A DNA stretch of 64,000 nt from Clostridia bacterium (GTDB lineage Bacteria > Bacillota > Clostridia > Oscillospirales > Acutalibacteraceae), in the NCBI GenBank assembly GCA_017503135.1, contig JAFVTQ010000002.1, positions 235,502 through 299,501 on the forward strand, read 5' to 3'. Positions 35,267-42,082 of the stretch are shown here, piece by piece. The first letter of the stretch is position 1. Every line of letters begins with the position of its first letter. A program made the position numbers and the translations under genes. Under the pieces are notes generated by a model, which saw nothing but the letters and a program-made list of their open reading frames with translations, made no database searches and had not been told where the DNA came from.

Positions 35267-35543
35267 AATCAACATTCAGTTATTTGCTCATAAAAAAGGT
35301 ATGGGTTCAACAAAGAACGGCCGTGACTCAGAATCAAAACGTCTTGGCGTTAAGAGAGCTGACGGACAGTTCGTTCTCGCTGGTAACATCCTTGTTAAAC
35401 AGCGTGGTACTCACATCCACCCAGGCAACAATGTAGGCCGTGGTTCAGACGACTCTCTCTTCGCACTTATCGACGGTAAAGTTAAGTTCGAAAGAATGGG
35501 CAAAGACAGAAAAAAGGTTAGCGTTTATCCAGTAGAACAGTAA
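35259..35543 (+). CDS. rpmA: 50S ribosomal protein L27 with cleavable N-terminal extension
   Basis: A 94-aa protein beginning [19 protein letters not shown]. The 'LKxNxQxFA' leader is the Prp recognition site, with cleavage expected between Phe9 and Ala10 to give the mature 'AHKKG' terminus that reaches the peptidyl-transferase centre. The ATG at 35259 is chosen because AAAGAGGTG lies six bases upstream; it overlaps the prp stop by 8 bases. It is the last gene of the operon. Confidence 0.96.
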   Translation: MLKINIQLFAHKKGMGSTKNGRDSESKRLGVKRADGQFVLAGNILVKQRGTHIHPGNNVGRGSDDSLFALIDGKVKFERMGKDRKKVSVYPVEQ

Positions 35544-35558
35544 TTCTAACTAACACAA

Positions 35559-35590
35559 ACTCCCACCCAAACAGGTGGGAGTATTTTTTT
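35559..35590 (+). terminator. rpmA terminator
   Basis: Stem ACTCCCACC (35559-35567) / GGTGGGAGT (35574-35582), loop CAAACA, followed by ATTTTTTT. Confidence 0.9.
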
Positions 35591-35671
35591 GCATTATTTT
35601 AATATGCCACAAAACAACCCCTAATTTGCGCAGTTCTTTTGTTTGTCTTGGGGTTGGTAATGCTGAATACC

Positions 35672-35709
35672 ATAAATATAAAGGACCTATCCGATTTAGA
35701 TAGGTCCTT
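35672..35709 (-). terminator. Terminator of the pot operon
   Basis: An 11-bp stem AAGGACCTATC (35681-35691) / GATAGGTCCTT (35699-35709), five bases past the potD stop on the minus strand. The T-tract is interrupted (TATATTTAT), so strength is uncertain. The stretch 35591-35671 shows nothing else. Confidence 0.65.
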
Positions 35710-35713
35710 TTCT

Positions 35714-36928
35714 TTATACATTATAATATTTTTTCATTTTTGCTTTTTTGATTATGTTGGCGATTATAATAATCACAACCAGAATAATCACAGAGAAAAA
35801 TCCTGCATATAAGCCCTGTGTATTGTTTTCACCCTTGACTTTCATCCAGAGATTATTCATATATTGCAATGTATCAGTTGGAAGATTATGGAACTCTTGC
35901 CCAGTAACAGTTTCAGGATAAACTGCTTCACTGTCAATGAGTGAATAGTCTTCATTTTCTAAAACAGCTTTGTTAGGTGTTGCATAATAAATATACTCTG
36001 CATTTGCAAGTGCGATTTCAGGCTCTAACATAAAGTTTATAAATGCTTCTGCGCCTTTTTTATTCTGTGATGCGCTTGGAATACACATTGCATCATAGAA
36101 TGTGTTAACACCTTCTTCGGGGAATGCAAAACCTAAATCAGGGTTGTTTTCAACCATTAATTCATAGTCCCCCGCATAATAAGTAGCAAAAGCATATTCG
36201 CCACTTTCCATCTTGATGAAAACTTCATCCATTACATATTCAGGTTTAACGGCTTTGCGTTGCTCCATTAAAAGTTCGGCGGCTTTATCCCAATCTTCTT
36301 TGTTTGTTGTGTTGATGCTTTGCCCTAAAATGAATTGTGCAATAGCAAAAGAGTCTCGTGGGTTATTGAACATCAGCACTTTGCCTTGATATTGCTCATC
36401 CCAAAGCACTTTCCAACTTGTGGGTTTTTCTTTCACAAAATTTTTATTATAAATAAGAATTGTTGTTCCCACATTATAAATTACGCCATAATCTTTGATT
36501 CCGTTTTCAATAAGATGACCATATTTCTCATTATCGAAATATTTGTCGAAATTTGGAATATTGCTATAATCAAGTGGCAAGAGCATATCTTCAGAAATAA
36601 GGCGCTCAACCATATAGTCCGACGGAATAATTATATCGTAACTGACTCCTCCACCTGAGAGCTTTGAATACATATTCTCATTTGACTCAAATGTTGTGTA
36701 ATTAACGTCACAACCCGTAAGGCGCTCAAATTCACTGACAACATCAACTTCTTCGTCGTCAATATATTCACCCCAGTTATAAACATTGAGCACCGTACCT
36801 TGAAGGCCAAGATTTTTATAGTAATCAATAGTTTCTTGTGAGAAGATTTCATCTTCAGCAAAAACAGGAAGAATAAAAGCAGAAATCAAAACAAGAAAAG
36901 AAATCAATAAAGAGAGAAGTTTTTTCAT
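35714..36928 (-). CDS. potD: Spermidine/putrescine ABC transporter substrate-binding protein with C-terminal membrane anchor
   Basis: A 404-aa extracytoplasmic solute-binding protein of the PotD/PotF family ('LNVYNWGEYIDDEEVDVVSEF', 'YDIIIPSDYMVERLI'). It has a cleavable signal peptide (about 1-24, ending VFA) and no lipobox cysteine. Instead a hydrophobic helix at about 374-392 followed by 'KKAKMKKYYNV' appears to tether it to the membrane, which is unusual because most Gram-positive binding proteins are lipoproteins. It overlaps potC by four bases. Confidence 0.9.
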   Translation of the reverse strand: MKKLLSLLISFLVLISAFILPVFAEDEIFSQETIDYYKNLGLQGTVLNVYNWGEYIDDEEVDVVSEFERLTGCDVNYTTFESNENMYSKLSGGGVSYDIIIPSDYMVERLISEDMLLPLDYSNIPNFDKYFDNEKYGHLIENGIKDYGVIYNVGTTILIYNKNFVKEKPTSWKVLWDEQYQGKVLMFNNPRDSFAIAQFILGQSINTTNKEDWDKAAELLMEQRKAVKPEYVMDEVFIKMESGEYAFATYYAGDYELMVENNPDLGFAFPEEGVNTFYDAMCIPSASQNKKGAEAFINFMLEPEIALANAEYIYYATPNKAVLENEDYSLIDSEAVYPETVTGQEFHNLPTDTLQYMNNLWMKVKGENNTQGLYAGFFSVIILVVIIIIANIIKKAKMKKYYNV

Positions 36929-37755
36929 TCATTACCCTCCCTTTGCTTTTTTCTCTGTTTCTTATCAGAGCGTGACTGTGCCACATTCATAAGAATCAAA
37001 AGAACAAACATTGCACCAAAAATGAGAGTTGAAAGAGCATACATATCAGGTTTAACTCTCTTTTTTGTCATTGAGAAAATATGAATAGGCAATGTCTGGA
37101 AATCAGGTCCGTTTGTGAAATAACTGATGATGAAATCATCAAGTGACAATGTGAATGCCATAATCGCACCTGAAATGATACCAGGTAAAATTGCAGGGAA
37201 AACAACCTTAAAAAATGCTTTAACAGGGTGACACCCCAAGTCTTGAGCCGCTTCAAAAATTCTGTTATCAGTCTGTTTAAGTTTAGGCAATATAGAAAGG
37301 ATTACATAGGGCAACTGGAATGTTACGTGAGCAATGAGAATTGTCCAGAAGCCGAGAACATCTTTTCTGTTGAACATTACCCCTGCGAAAACGAACAAGA
37401 GCATCATTGAGATACCTGTAACGATTTCAGGATTCATCATTGGGATATTTGTAACTGTCATTACAGATGACTTTACAAATTTATTGCGCATTGCGTTAAT
37501 TCCCACACTTGCCATTGTGCCCAATACTGTTGCGATTGTTGCTGAAATTACCGCTAACACAACTGTATTTTTGAGAGCATCCATTGTGGCTTTGTCGTGA
37601 AAAAGTTTCTCATACCATTGAAGTGAAAATCCTTCAAAAACATATGTGCTTTCCGTTCCGTTGAATGAGAACACCATCATAACAACCATTGGTGCATAAA
37701 GGAACACGAAAACTAAAGCTAAATAAAACTTTGATAACGGAGAAGTCTTTGTCAT
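36925..37755 (-). CDS. potC: Polyamine ABC transporter permease PotC
   Basis: A 276-aa inner permease with about six helices and the EAA loop 'EAAQDLGCHPVKAFFKVVFPAILPGI', which contacts the ATPase. It pairs with PotB. Start and stop overlap the neighbouring pot genes by four bases each. Confidence 0.93.
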   Translation of the reverse strand: MTKTSPLSKFYLALVFVFLYAPMVVMMVFSFNGTESTYVFEGFSLQWYEKLFHDKATMDALKNTVVLAVISATIATVLGTMASVGINAMRNKFVKSSVMTVTNIPMMNPEIVTGISMMLLFVFAGVMFNRKDVLGFWTILIAHVTFQLPYVILSILPKLKQTDNRIFEAAQDLGCHPVKAFFKVVFPAILPGIISGAIMAFTLSLDDFIISYFTNGPDFQTLPIHIFSMTKKRVKPDMYALSTLIFGAMFVLLILMNVAQSRSDKKQRKKQREGNE

Positions 37756-38579
37756 ATAAGCACACCTCCGTCATCGTCACTATCTGTGAAATAATTAAGC
37801 ACACCGAGACAAATTAAAATCATAACCATAAGCACAAGAGAAAGTGCCGCACCCAAGTTATAGTTATAGGCAGTCTGGAACTGACCTTCAATAACATCAC
37901 CAATGAGTGTAATCTGTCCACCACCCAATTTCTGAGTGATATAGAATGTGCTGACACTTGGAACAAATACCATTGTGACGCCACTTGCAATGCCGGGAAC
38001 AGATAATGGGAATATAACTTTTCTAAGGCAATAGAACTTATTACAGCCCAAATCCTGTGCTGCTTCAACAAGTGAGTTATCCATTTTTGAAAGTGATGTA
38101 TAAAGTGGCAAAATCATATATGGCAAGAAATTATAAACCATACCTAAAATTACTGCGCCACCTGTATTAAGCATTTTTAGTGGCTCAATGCCGAAAATAC
38201 CTAAAAAACTATTTATTACACCTGATTCGCCCAAAATTGTAATCCAAGAATAAGTACGGATAAGGAAACTCATCCACATTGGCAACATAATAAGCATTGT
38301 TGCAACTCGTTGGAATGACGCCTTTGTCTGTGCTAAAAAATATGCAAAAGGATAAGCAATAATAAGACTTATCACCGTTGCCACTGCACCATAACTGATT
38401 GAAAGAATAAAGGTGCTGGTGTAGTCACCGATTTGCGCAATATTAGAGAGTGTGAATGCGCCCGTTGTATCGGTGAATGCATAATATATAACCATAATGA
38501 GTGGCGCTACTATGAAAAGTACCGACCAGAGCATATATGGAGCATTGAGAAGTTTTTGTGCAAGGGAAGATTTTTTCAC
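37752..38579 (-). CDS. potB: Polyamine ABC transporter permease PotB, GTG start
   Basis: A permease of about 275 aa with six helices and EAA loop 'EAAQDLGCNKFYCLRKVIFPLSVPGI'. Three in-frame GTG codons lie at 38591, 38588 and 38579. The last is chosen because the AAAAGGTGG ribosome site overlaps the first two and sits about eight bases before the third; confidence in the exact start is moderate. It follows potA after about 30 bases. Confidence 0.9.
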   Translation of the reverse strand: MKKSSLAQKLLNAPYMLWSVLFIVAPLIMVIYYAFTDTTGAFTLSNIAQIGDYTSTFILSISYGAVATVISLIIAYPFAYFLAQTKASFQRVATMLIMLPMWMSFLIRTYSWITILGESGVINSFLGIFGIEPLKMLNTGGAVILGMVYNFLPYMILPLYTSLSKMDNSLVEAAQDLGCNKFYCLRKVIFPLSVPGIASGVTMVFVPSVSTFYITQKLGGGQITLIGDVIEGQFQTAYNYNLGAALSLVLMVMILICLGVLNYFTDSDDDGGVLI

Positions 38580-38610
38580 AGTATTCACCACCTTTTCTAA
38601 AAATTAAAAC

Positions 38611-39720
38611 TTATGCCTCTGAAAGCTCGTCAAACTCATCACTGAATGAGCTATAGTCACCATAAAGACCAGAGTATTGTGATTTTTTCATAATGTGCAT
38701 TTCATCAGGGTCAATTGAAATGCCAATCACATCGCCTACTTCGCTCTTCTCGGTTGTTTGAATCATCCATTTGAAATTATCAATATCAACAATAATTTCA
38801 TAATGAACGCCTTTGAAGGTTACTGATGTAACTGTGCCTTGAAGCATGCCTTCACTTGCTGGCACAACATCAATATCTTCAGGACGAATTACCACATCAA
38901 CAGGCTCATTCTTCTTGAATCCTTTGTCAACGCATTGGAATTTAATATTGTTGAATTCAACTGTGAAGTCTTCTTTCATAATGCCGTCAAGAATATTACT
39001 TTCACCGATAAAATCGGCAACGAAAGCATTTTTCGGCTCGTTATAAATATCAAGTGGTGTGCCAATCTGTTGAATTTCGCCACCATTCATAACAACAACT
39101 GTATCAGACATTGAAAGTGCTTCTTCTTGGTCATGGGTAACATAAATAAAGGTTATGCCCAATTTCTGCTGAATGTTTTTAAGCTCAATCTGCATATCCT
39201 TGCGAAGCTTCAAGTCAAGAGCGCCAAGTGGCTCATCAAGAAGCACAACACGTGGATTAACTGCAAGGGCACGAGCAATGGCAACACGCTGTTGCTGACC
39301 ACCTGAAAGAGAGTCAATTCGTCTGTTACCGAAACCTTTAAGGTTAACGAGAGTCAACATCTCGCTGACTTTTGCCTTGATATCGTCTTCTTTCCATTTT
39401 TTAAGACGAAGACCGAACGCAATATTTTCATAAACATTCAAATGTGGAAAAAGCGCATAACGCTGAAAAATGGTGTTAACCTGTCTTTTATACGCAGGAA
39501 CACCATTGATATTTTTACCTTCAAAAATAACGTCCCCACTATCCTGTTGTAAAAAGCCCGCAATTATGCGCAAAGTTGTCGTTTTGCCACAACCCGAAGG
39601 CCCGAGAAAAGTGATAAACTCACCGTCACGGATGTAGAGATTAATATTATTGAGAATTTTTTGATTGTCAAAGCTTACGCTGATGTTTTTGAGGTCGATA
39701 ATAATTGGATTGTTTTTCAA
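38611..39720 (-). CDS. potA: Polyamine ABC transporter ATPase PotA, TTG start
   Basis: A 369-aa ATP-binding subunit: Walker A G40-PSGCGK-T47, Q-loop '[10 protein letters not shown]', signature 'LSGGQQQR', Walker B '[12 protein letters not shown]', then a C-terminal TOBE/MOP-like domain (about 245-340). The start codon is TTG at 39718-39720 with AAAGGGG upstream. Together with PotB, PotC and PotD it forms a complete spermidine/putrescine importer. Confidence 0.93.
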   Translation of the reverse strand: MKNNPIIIDLKNISVSFDNQKILNNINLYIRDGEFITFLGPSGCGKTTTLRIIAGFLQQDSGDVIFEGKNINGVPAYKRQVNTIFQRYALFPHLNVYENIAFGLRLKKWKEDDIKAKVSEMLTLVNLKGFGNRRIDSLSGGQQQRVAIARALAVNPRVVLLDEPLGALDLKLRKDMQIELKNIQQKLGITFIYVTHDQEEALSMSDTVVVMNGGEIQQIGTPLDIYNEPKNAFVADFIGESNILDGIMKEDFTVEFNNIKFQCVDKGFKKNEPVDVVIRPEDIDVVPASEGMLQGTVTSVTFKGVHYEIIVDIDNFKWMIQTTEKSEVGDVIGISIDPDEMHIMKKSQYSGLYGDYSSFSDEFDELSEA

Positions 39721-39754
39721 TTATGCAGCCCCTTTCCAACCGATAGGTATAGTT

Positions 39755-39778
39755 GGGACGGCTAACATAAGCCGTCCC
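39755..39778. promoter_or_regulatory. Hairpin at the 5' end of the pot transcript
   Basis: A perfect 9-bp GC-rich stem GGGACGGCT (39755-39763) / AGCCGTCCC (39770-39778) with a 6-base loop lies about 10 bases into the predicted pot mRNA. No T-run follows on the minus strand, so it is not a standard terminator. Confidence 0.55.
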
Positions 39779-39794
39779 TATTTGGTATGAAATA

Positions 39795-39823
39795 AATATA
39801 AATAAAATTTCGCAAAAAGTCAA
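39795..39823 (-). promoter_or_regulatory. pot operon promoter
   Basis: Minus-strand TTGACT (39818-39823), 17-bp spacer, TATATT (39795-39800). Confidence 0.6.
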
Positions 39824-39860
39824 TAATTTTGACAAATTTCCTTAATTTTTTTACTAAGGT

Positions 39861-39934
39861 GAATTTTTGCTTTTGAGACCGAAGATTTGCTGACGCAAAT
39901 CAAGGGCGAAAAAGTGAAAATTCGCTGAAGGTCT
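39861..39934. repeat. Nested inverted-repeat element between the pot and GDPD genes
   Basis: GAATTTT (39861-39867) matches AAAATTC (39917-39923) as an inverted repeat; AGACC (39876-39880) matches GGTCT (39930-39934); inside is a 7-bp stem GATTTGC (39884-39890) / GCAAATC (39895-39901). It lies just past the stop of the GDPD gene. It could be a weak terminator, a small repeat element or a structured RNA. Confidence 0.4.
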
Positions 39935-39938
39935 GTAT

Positions 39939-40724
39939 TTACGGTGTGTTTGGCTCGACTCTTCTCACCTTAATAATTTCTGACAATTTGTCTGGGTGTC
40001 TTGTTGTGATATTATCAGGTCCAAAAGACAGGATTTTATACATATTATATTCGCTATCAACTGTCCATATTGACACTAACAATCCATTTTCGTGGAAAAC
40101 ATCAACCAACTCTTTTGATGCTGATTTATAATTAAAGTTTATGCCGATAGCCCCTGCTTTTTTCACTTTTTCAACTAAAGACTGCAAATATTCTTTATCA
40201 GTATTCTTTGATTTGTTAACATCAACATTAAGATAGTATTCTATTTCAGGACTTTTTGTTTTTACGGGCTCAACAAACTCGTCCTTAACACCTGTATAGA
40301 AAATTCGATTTTCAACACCATTTTCTTTTGCCAATGGATAAACCTTTTCGAGTGCATCAACAGTTTTTATGTCAACATTTGCTTTTGCATCTTTGAACAT
40401 ACGAAAATATGCGAAGGCTTCTTCTAAAGTTATCTCGCCACCCACAGGCTCATCGTGAGCAAGTACAGGCTCGCCGTCTTGTGTAAAATACAAGTCGAAC
40501 TCAATAATTTGCGCACCGTTTTCAATACCCATTTTAATAGACTCAAGAGAGTTTTCTTTTGTACCCATACAACCTGTATGTGCTGTAATTGTAAAACCTT
40601 CGGGAAGATTCAATTCTGTGTTTTTATATTCATTCAATTTCATTGTTCTCACCCCGAAGAATATTGTTGTGCCTATAATTGCTAATATTAAAATAGTCGC
40701 GATTGGTATTATAATTTTTTTCAT
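39939..40724 (-). CDS. Membrane-anchored glycerophosphodiester phosphodiesterase-like protein
   Basis: A 261-aa protein with an N-terminal transmembrane helix (about 4-24) and a GDPD TIM-barrel. Family motifs: H49-T-G51 (normally HRG), 'KENSLESI' (E57), E75-F-D77 and H90-D91. The Arg after the first His, which normally helps bind phosphate, is Thr here, so activity may differ. The ATG at 40724 with AGGGAAG upstream is preferred to a GTG at 40733. It may hydrolyse lipid or teichoic-acid glycerophosphodiesters outside the membrane (inference). Confidence 0.8.
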   Translation of the reverse strand: MKKIIIPIATILILAIIGTTIFFGVRTMKLNEYKNTELNLPEGFTITAHTGCMGTKENSLESIKMGIENGAQIIEFDLYFTQDGEPVLAHDEPVGGEITLEEAFAYFRMFKDAKANVDIKTVDALEKVYPLAKENGVENRIFYTGVKDEFVEPVKTKSPEIEYYLNVDVNKSKNTDKEYLQSLVEKVKKAGAIGINFNYKSASKELVDVFHENGLLVSIWTVDSEYNMYKILSFGPDNITTRHPDKLSEIIKVRRVEPNTP

Positions 40725-40749
40725 ATATTTCACTTCCCTTATAAATTAC

Positions 40750-40778
40750 ATTTTAATCTTATTTACCCTATAAATCAA
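40750..40778 (-). promoter_or_regulatory. Promoter of the GDPD-like gene
   Basis: Minus-strand TTGATT (40773-40778), 17-bp spacer, TAAAAT (40750-40755), back to back with the riboswitch promoter. Confidence 0.6.
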
Positions 40779-40785
40779 GTTTTTA

Positions 40786-40814
40786 TTGATTTATTTCAAG
40801 CGTGAGTATATAAT
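40786..40814 (+). promoter_or_regulatory. Promoter of the cobalamin-riboswitch operon
   Basis: TTGATT (40786-40791), 17-bp spacer, TATAAT (40809-40814). Transcription would start near 40821, just before the aptamer. Confidence 0.7.
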
Positions 40815-40828
40815 TGTTTTGATATAGG

Positions 40829-40987
40829 TTAAGGATGTCGGGGAATCAGGTTAGAATCCTGAACGAGTCCGTCGCCGTAAGCAGATGAGTGATTTTCATA
40901 CTTTTGCCACAAAAGTAAAGTCATTGGGAAATCCCGAGAAGACGAATTTCGCATTTTAGTCTGCAAGTCGGAATACCCGGTCTTTAA
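40829..40987 (+). ncRNA. Cobalamin riboswitch aptamer
   Basis: The conserved core reads GGGGAATCAGG...AATCC (40840-40859), then CGAGTCCGTCGCCGTAAGC (40864-40882). It is followed by GCCAC (40906-40910) and a B12 box AAGTCGGAATACCCGG (40965-40980). P1 can be drawn between TTAAGGAT (40829-40836) and GTCTTTAA (40980-40987). The element is far upstream of the start codon and in the sense direction. The aptamer subclass is not resolved. Confidence 0.9.
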
Positions 40988-40988
40988 G

Positions 40989-41021
40989 TTATCGTTGTCG
41001 CGAAAACCGATATAGCGATAA
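40989..41021 (+). promoter_or_regulatory. Post-aptamer hairpin, possible expression platform
   Basis: TTATCGTTGT (40989-40998) pairs with ATATAGCGATAA (ending 41021) over about ten positions, with G-U pairs. No T-run follows and the ribosome site (41048-41054) is 27 bases further on. How ligand binding controls expression is therefore unclear; the hairpin could be the P13 arm. Confidence 0.45.
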
Positions 41022-41062
41022 GCCGTGTATCAAAAAATCAAATATTAAAGGAGATTACAGTT

Positions 41063-41479
41063 ATGAAAAATGTAATGCAATCAAAAACATTACTGTCTGT
41101 TCTCTCGCTGATGCTTATTGTGGCTATGGCATTCTCTTTCTCAGCGTGTGGAAATGATAGTAACAACGACACAGGAGATGCAAAGGTAGAAAAAACTTTT
41201 GTATTCAAGGTAGTTGACCTTGACGGAAGCGAAAAATCCTTTGACATCAAAACAGAAGCTAAAACTGTTGGCGAAGCACTTTTAGCCGAAAAACTTATTT
41301 CGGGCGAAGTCGGTCAATATGGTCTTATGGTTGATACTGTAAATGGTATTAAATATGAGTACAACGCTGACGGCGCATATTGGGCTTTCTATGTTAATGG
41401 TGAATATGCAATGAGTGGTGTTGATTTGACTGAAATCGACGAAACTGCAATATATTCATTTGTAGCAACAAAGGCATAA
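41063..41479 (+). CDS. DUF4430 (transcobalamin-like) lipoprotein under B12 riboswitch control
   Basis: A 138-aa protein with a lipoprotein signal (residues 1-28, lipobox F-S-A-C29). A single DUF4430 domain (about 45-136) follows, the domain related to the C-terminal beta-domain of transcobalamin and intrinsic factor. The family pattern is seen in 'TVGEALLAE', 'YGLMVDTVNGIKYEY', 'AYWAFYVNGEYAMSGVD' and 'YSFVATK'. AAAGGAG precedes the ATG. It probably captures a corrinoid outside the membrane and passes it to the membrane protein encoded next. Binding is inferred from the riboswitch, domain and neighbour. Confidence 0.85.
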   Translation: MKNVMQSKTLLSVLSLMLIVAMAFSFSACGNDSNNDTGDAKVEKTFVFKVVDLDGSEKSFDIKTEAKTVGEALLAEKLISGEVGQYGLMVDTVNGIKYEYNADGAYWAFYVNGEYAMSGVDLTEIDETAIYSFVATKA

Positions 41480-41480
41480 T

Positions 41481-41999
41481 ATGAGAAGTGAAAAATATAA
41501 AAAGTTAGTTGATACTTTAGTTTTCACAATGTTGGGGGTAATAATGTTACTCTCAAAACTATTGATGGAAGCATTGCCCAATTTTCATTTATTGGGTACA
41601 CTAATCACTGCATATACAATAGTTTATCGTAAAGACGCATTAAAGCCTATCTACATATTTGTTCTCTTGTCAGGAATAATCTATGGTTTTGGTACTTGGT
41701 GGTTTGCCTATTTATATATCTGGGCAATTCTTTGGGGCATGGTAATGCTTTTGCCAAAGAATATGCAACCTAAAGTTGCCGTGCCTGTTTATATGATTGT
41801 TTCTGGACTTCATGGACTTTTATACGGCACACTCTTTGCACCTGCACAAGCAATTATATTTGGATATGATTTCAAAACTATGATTGCCTGGATTATTGCA
41901 GGATTTTCATTTGATATTATGCATTGTGTCGGCAACGTGGTGTTGGGTATTCTCATTTTACCAATTACTACGGCACTCAAAAAATTTCATAAGTATTAA
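41481..41999 (+). CDS. ECF transporter S-component-like membrane protein, candidate corrinoid importer
   Basis: A 172-aa very hydrophobic protein with about five to six helices. Its length, N-terminal 'VFTMLGVIMLLSKLLMEALPN' region and topology fit a substrate-binding S component of an energy-coupling-factor transporter. No EcfA or EcfT gene lies nearby, so it would use a shared ECF module (group II). It starts one base after the lipoprotein stop codon and is governed by the same cobalamin riboswitch, which makes cobalamin or a precursor the likely substrate. Similarity to known S components is weak by eye. Confidence 0.7.
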   Translation: MRSEKYKKLVDTLVFTMLGVIMLLSKLLMEALPNFHLLGTLITAYTIVYRKDALKPIYIFVLLSGIIYGFGTWWFAYLYIWAILWGMVMLLPKNMQPKVAVPVYMIVSGLHGLLYGTLFAPAQAIIFGYDFKTMIAWIIAGFSFDIMHCVGNVVLGILILPITTALKKFHKY

Positions 42000-42004
42000 A
42001 AAAG

Positions 42005-42034
42005 ACCGATTAGGAAAAATCCTAATCGGTTTTC
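42005..42034 (+). terminator. Terminator of the riboswitch operon
   Basis: Stem ACCGATTAGG (42005-42014) / CCTAATCGGT (42021-42030), loop AAAAAT, then TTTCT. Confidence 0.8.
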
Positions 42035-42044
42035 TAATACAATC

Positions 42045-42075
42045 GCAAAAACGGTAGACTAATAGCCTACCGTTT
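42045..42075 (-). terminator. Terminator of the his operon / M20 peptidase
   Basis: Stem AAACGGTAG (42049-42057) / CTACCGTTT (42067-42075), followed on the minus strand by TTTTTGCG; eight bases beyond the M20 stop codon. Confidence 0.75.
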
Positions 42076-42082
42076 AGTTTGT

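Noticed and set aside
40989..41062. Rho-independent terminator as the riboswitch expression platform
   Set aside because: The only stem (40989-41021) is not followed by a T-run, so a terminator cannot be claimed.
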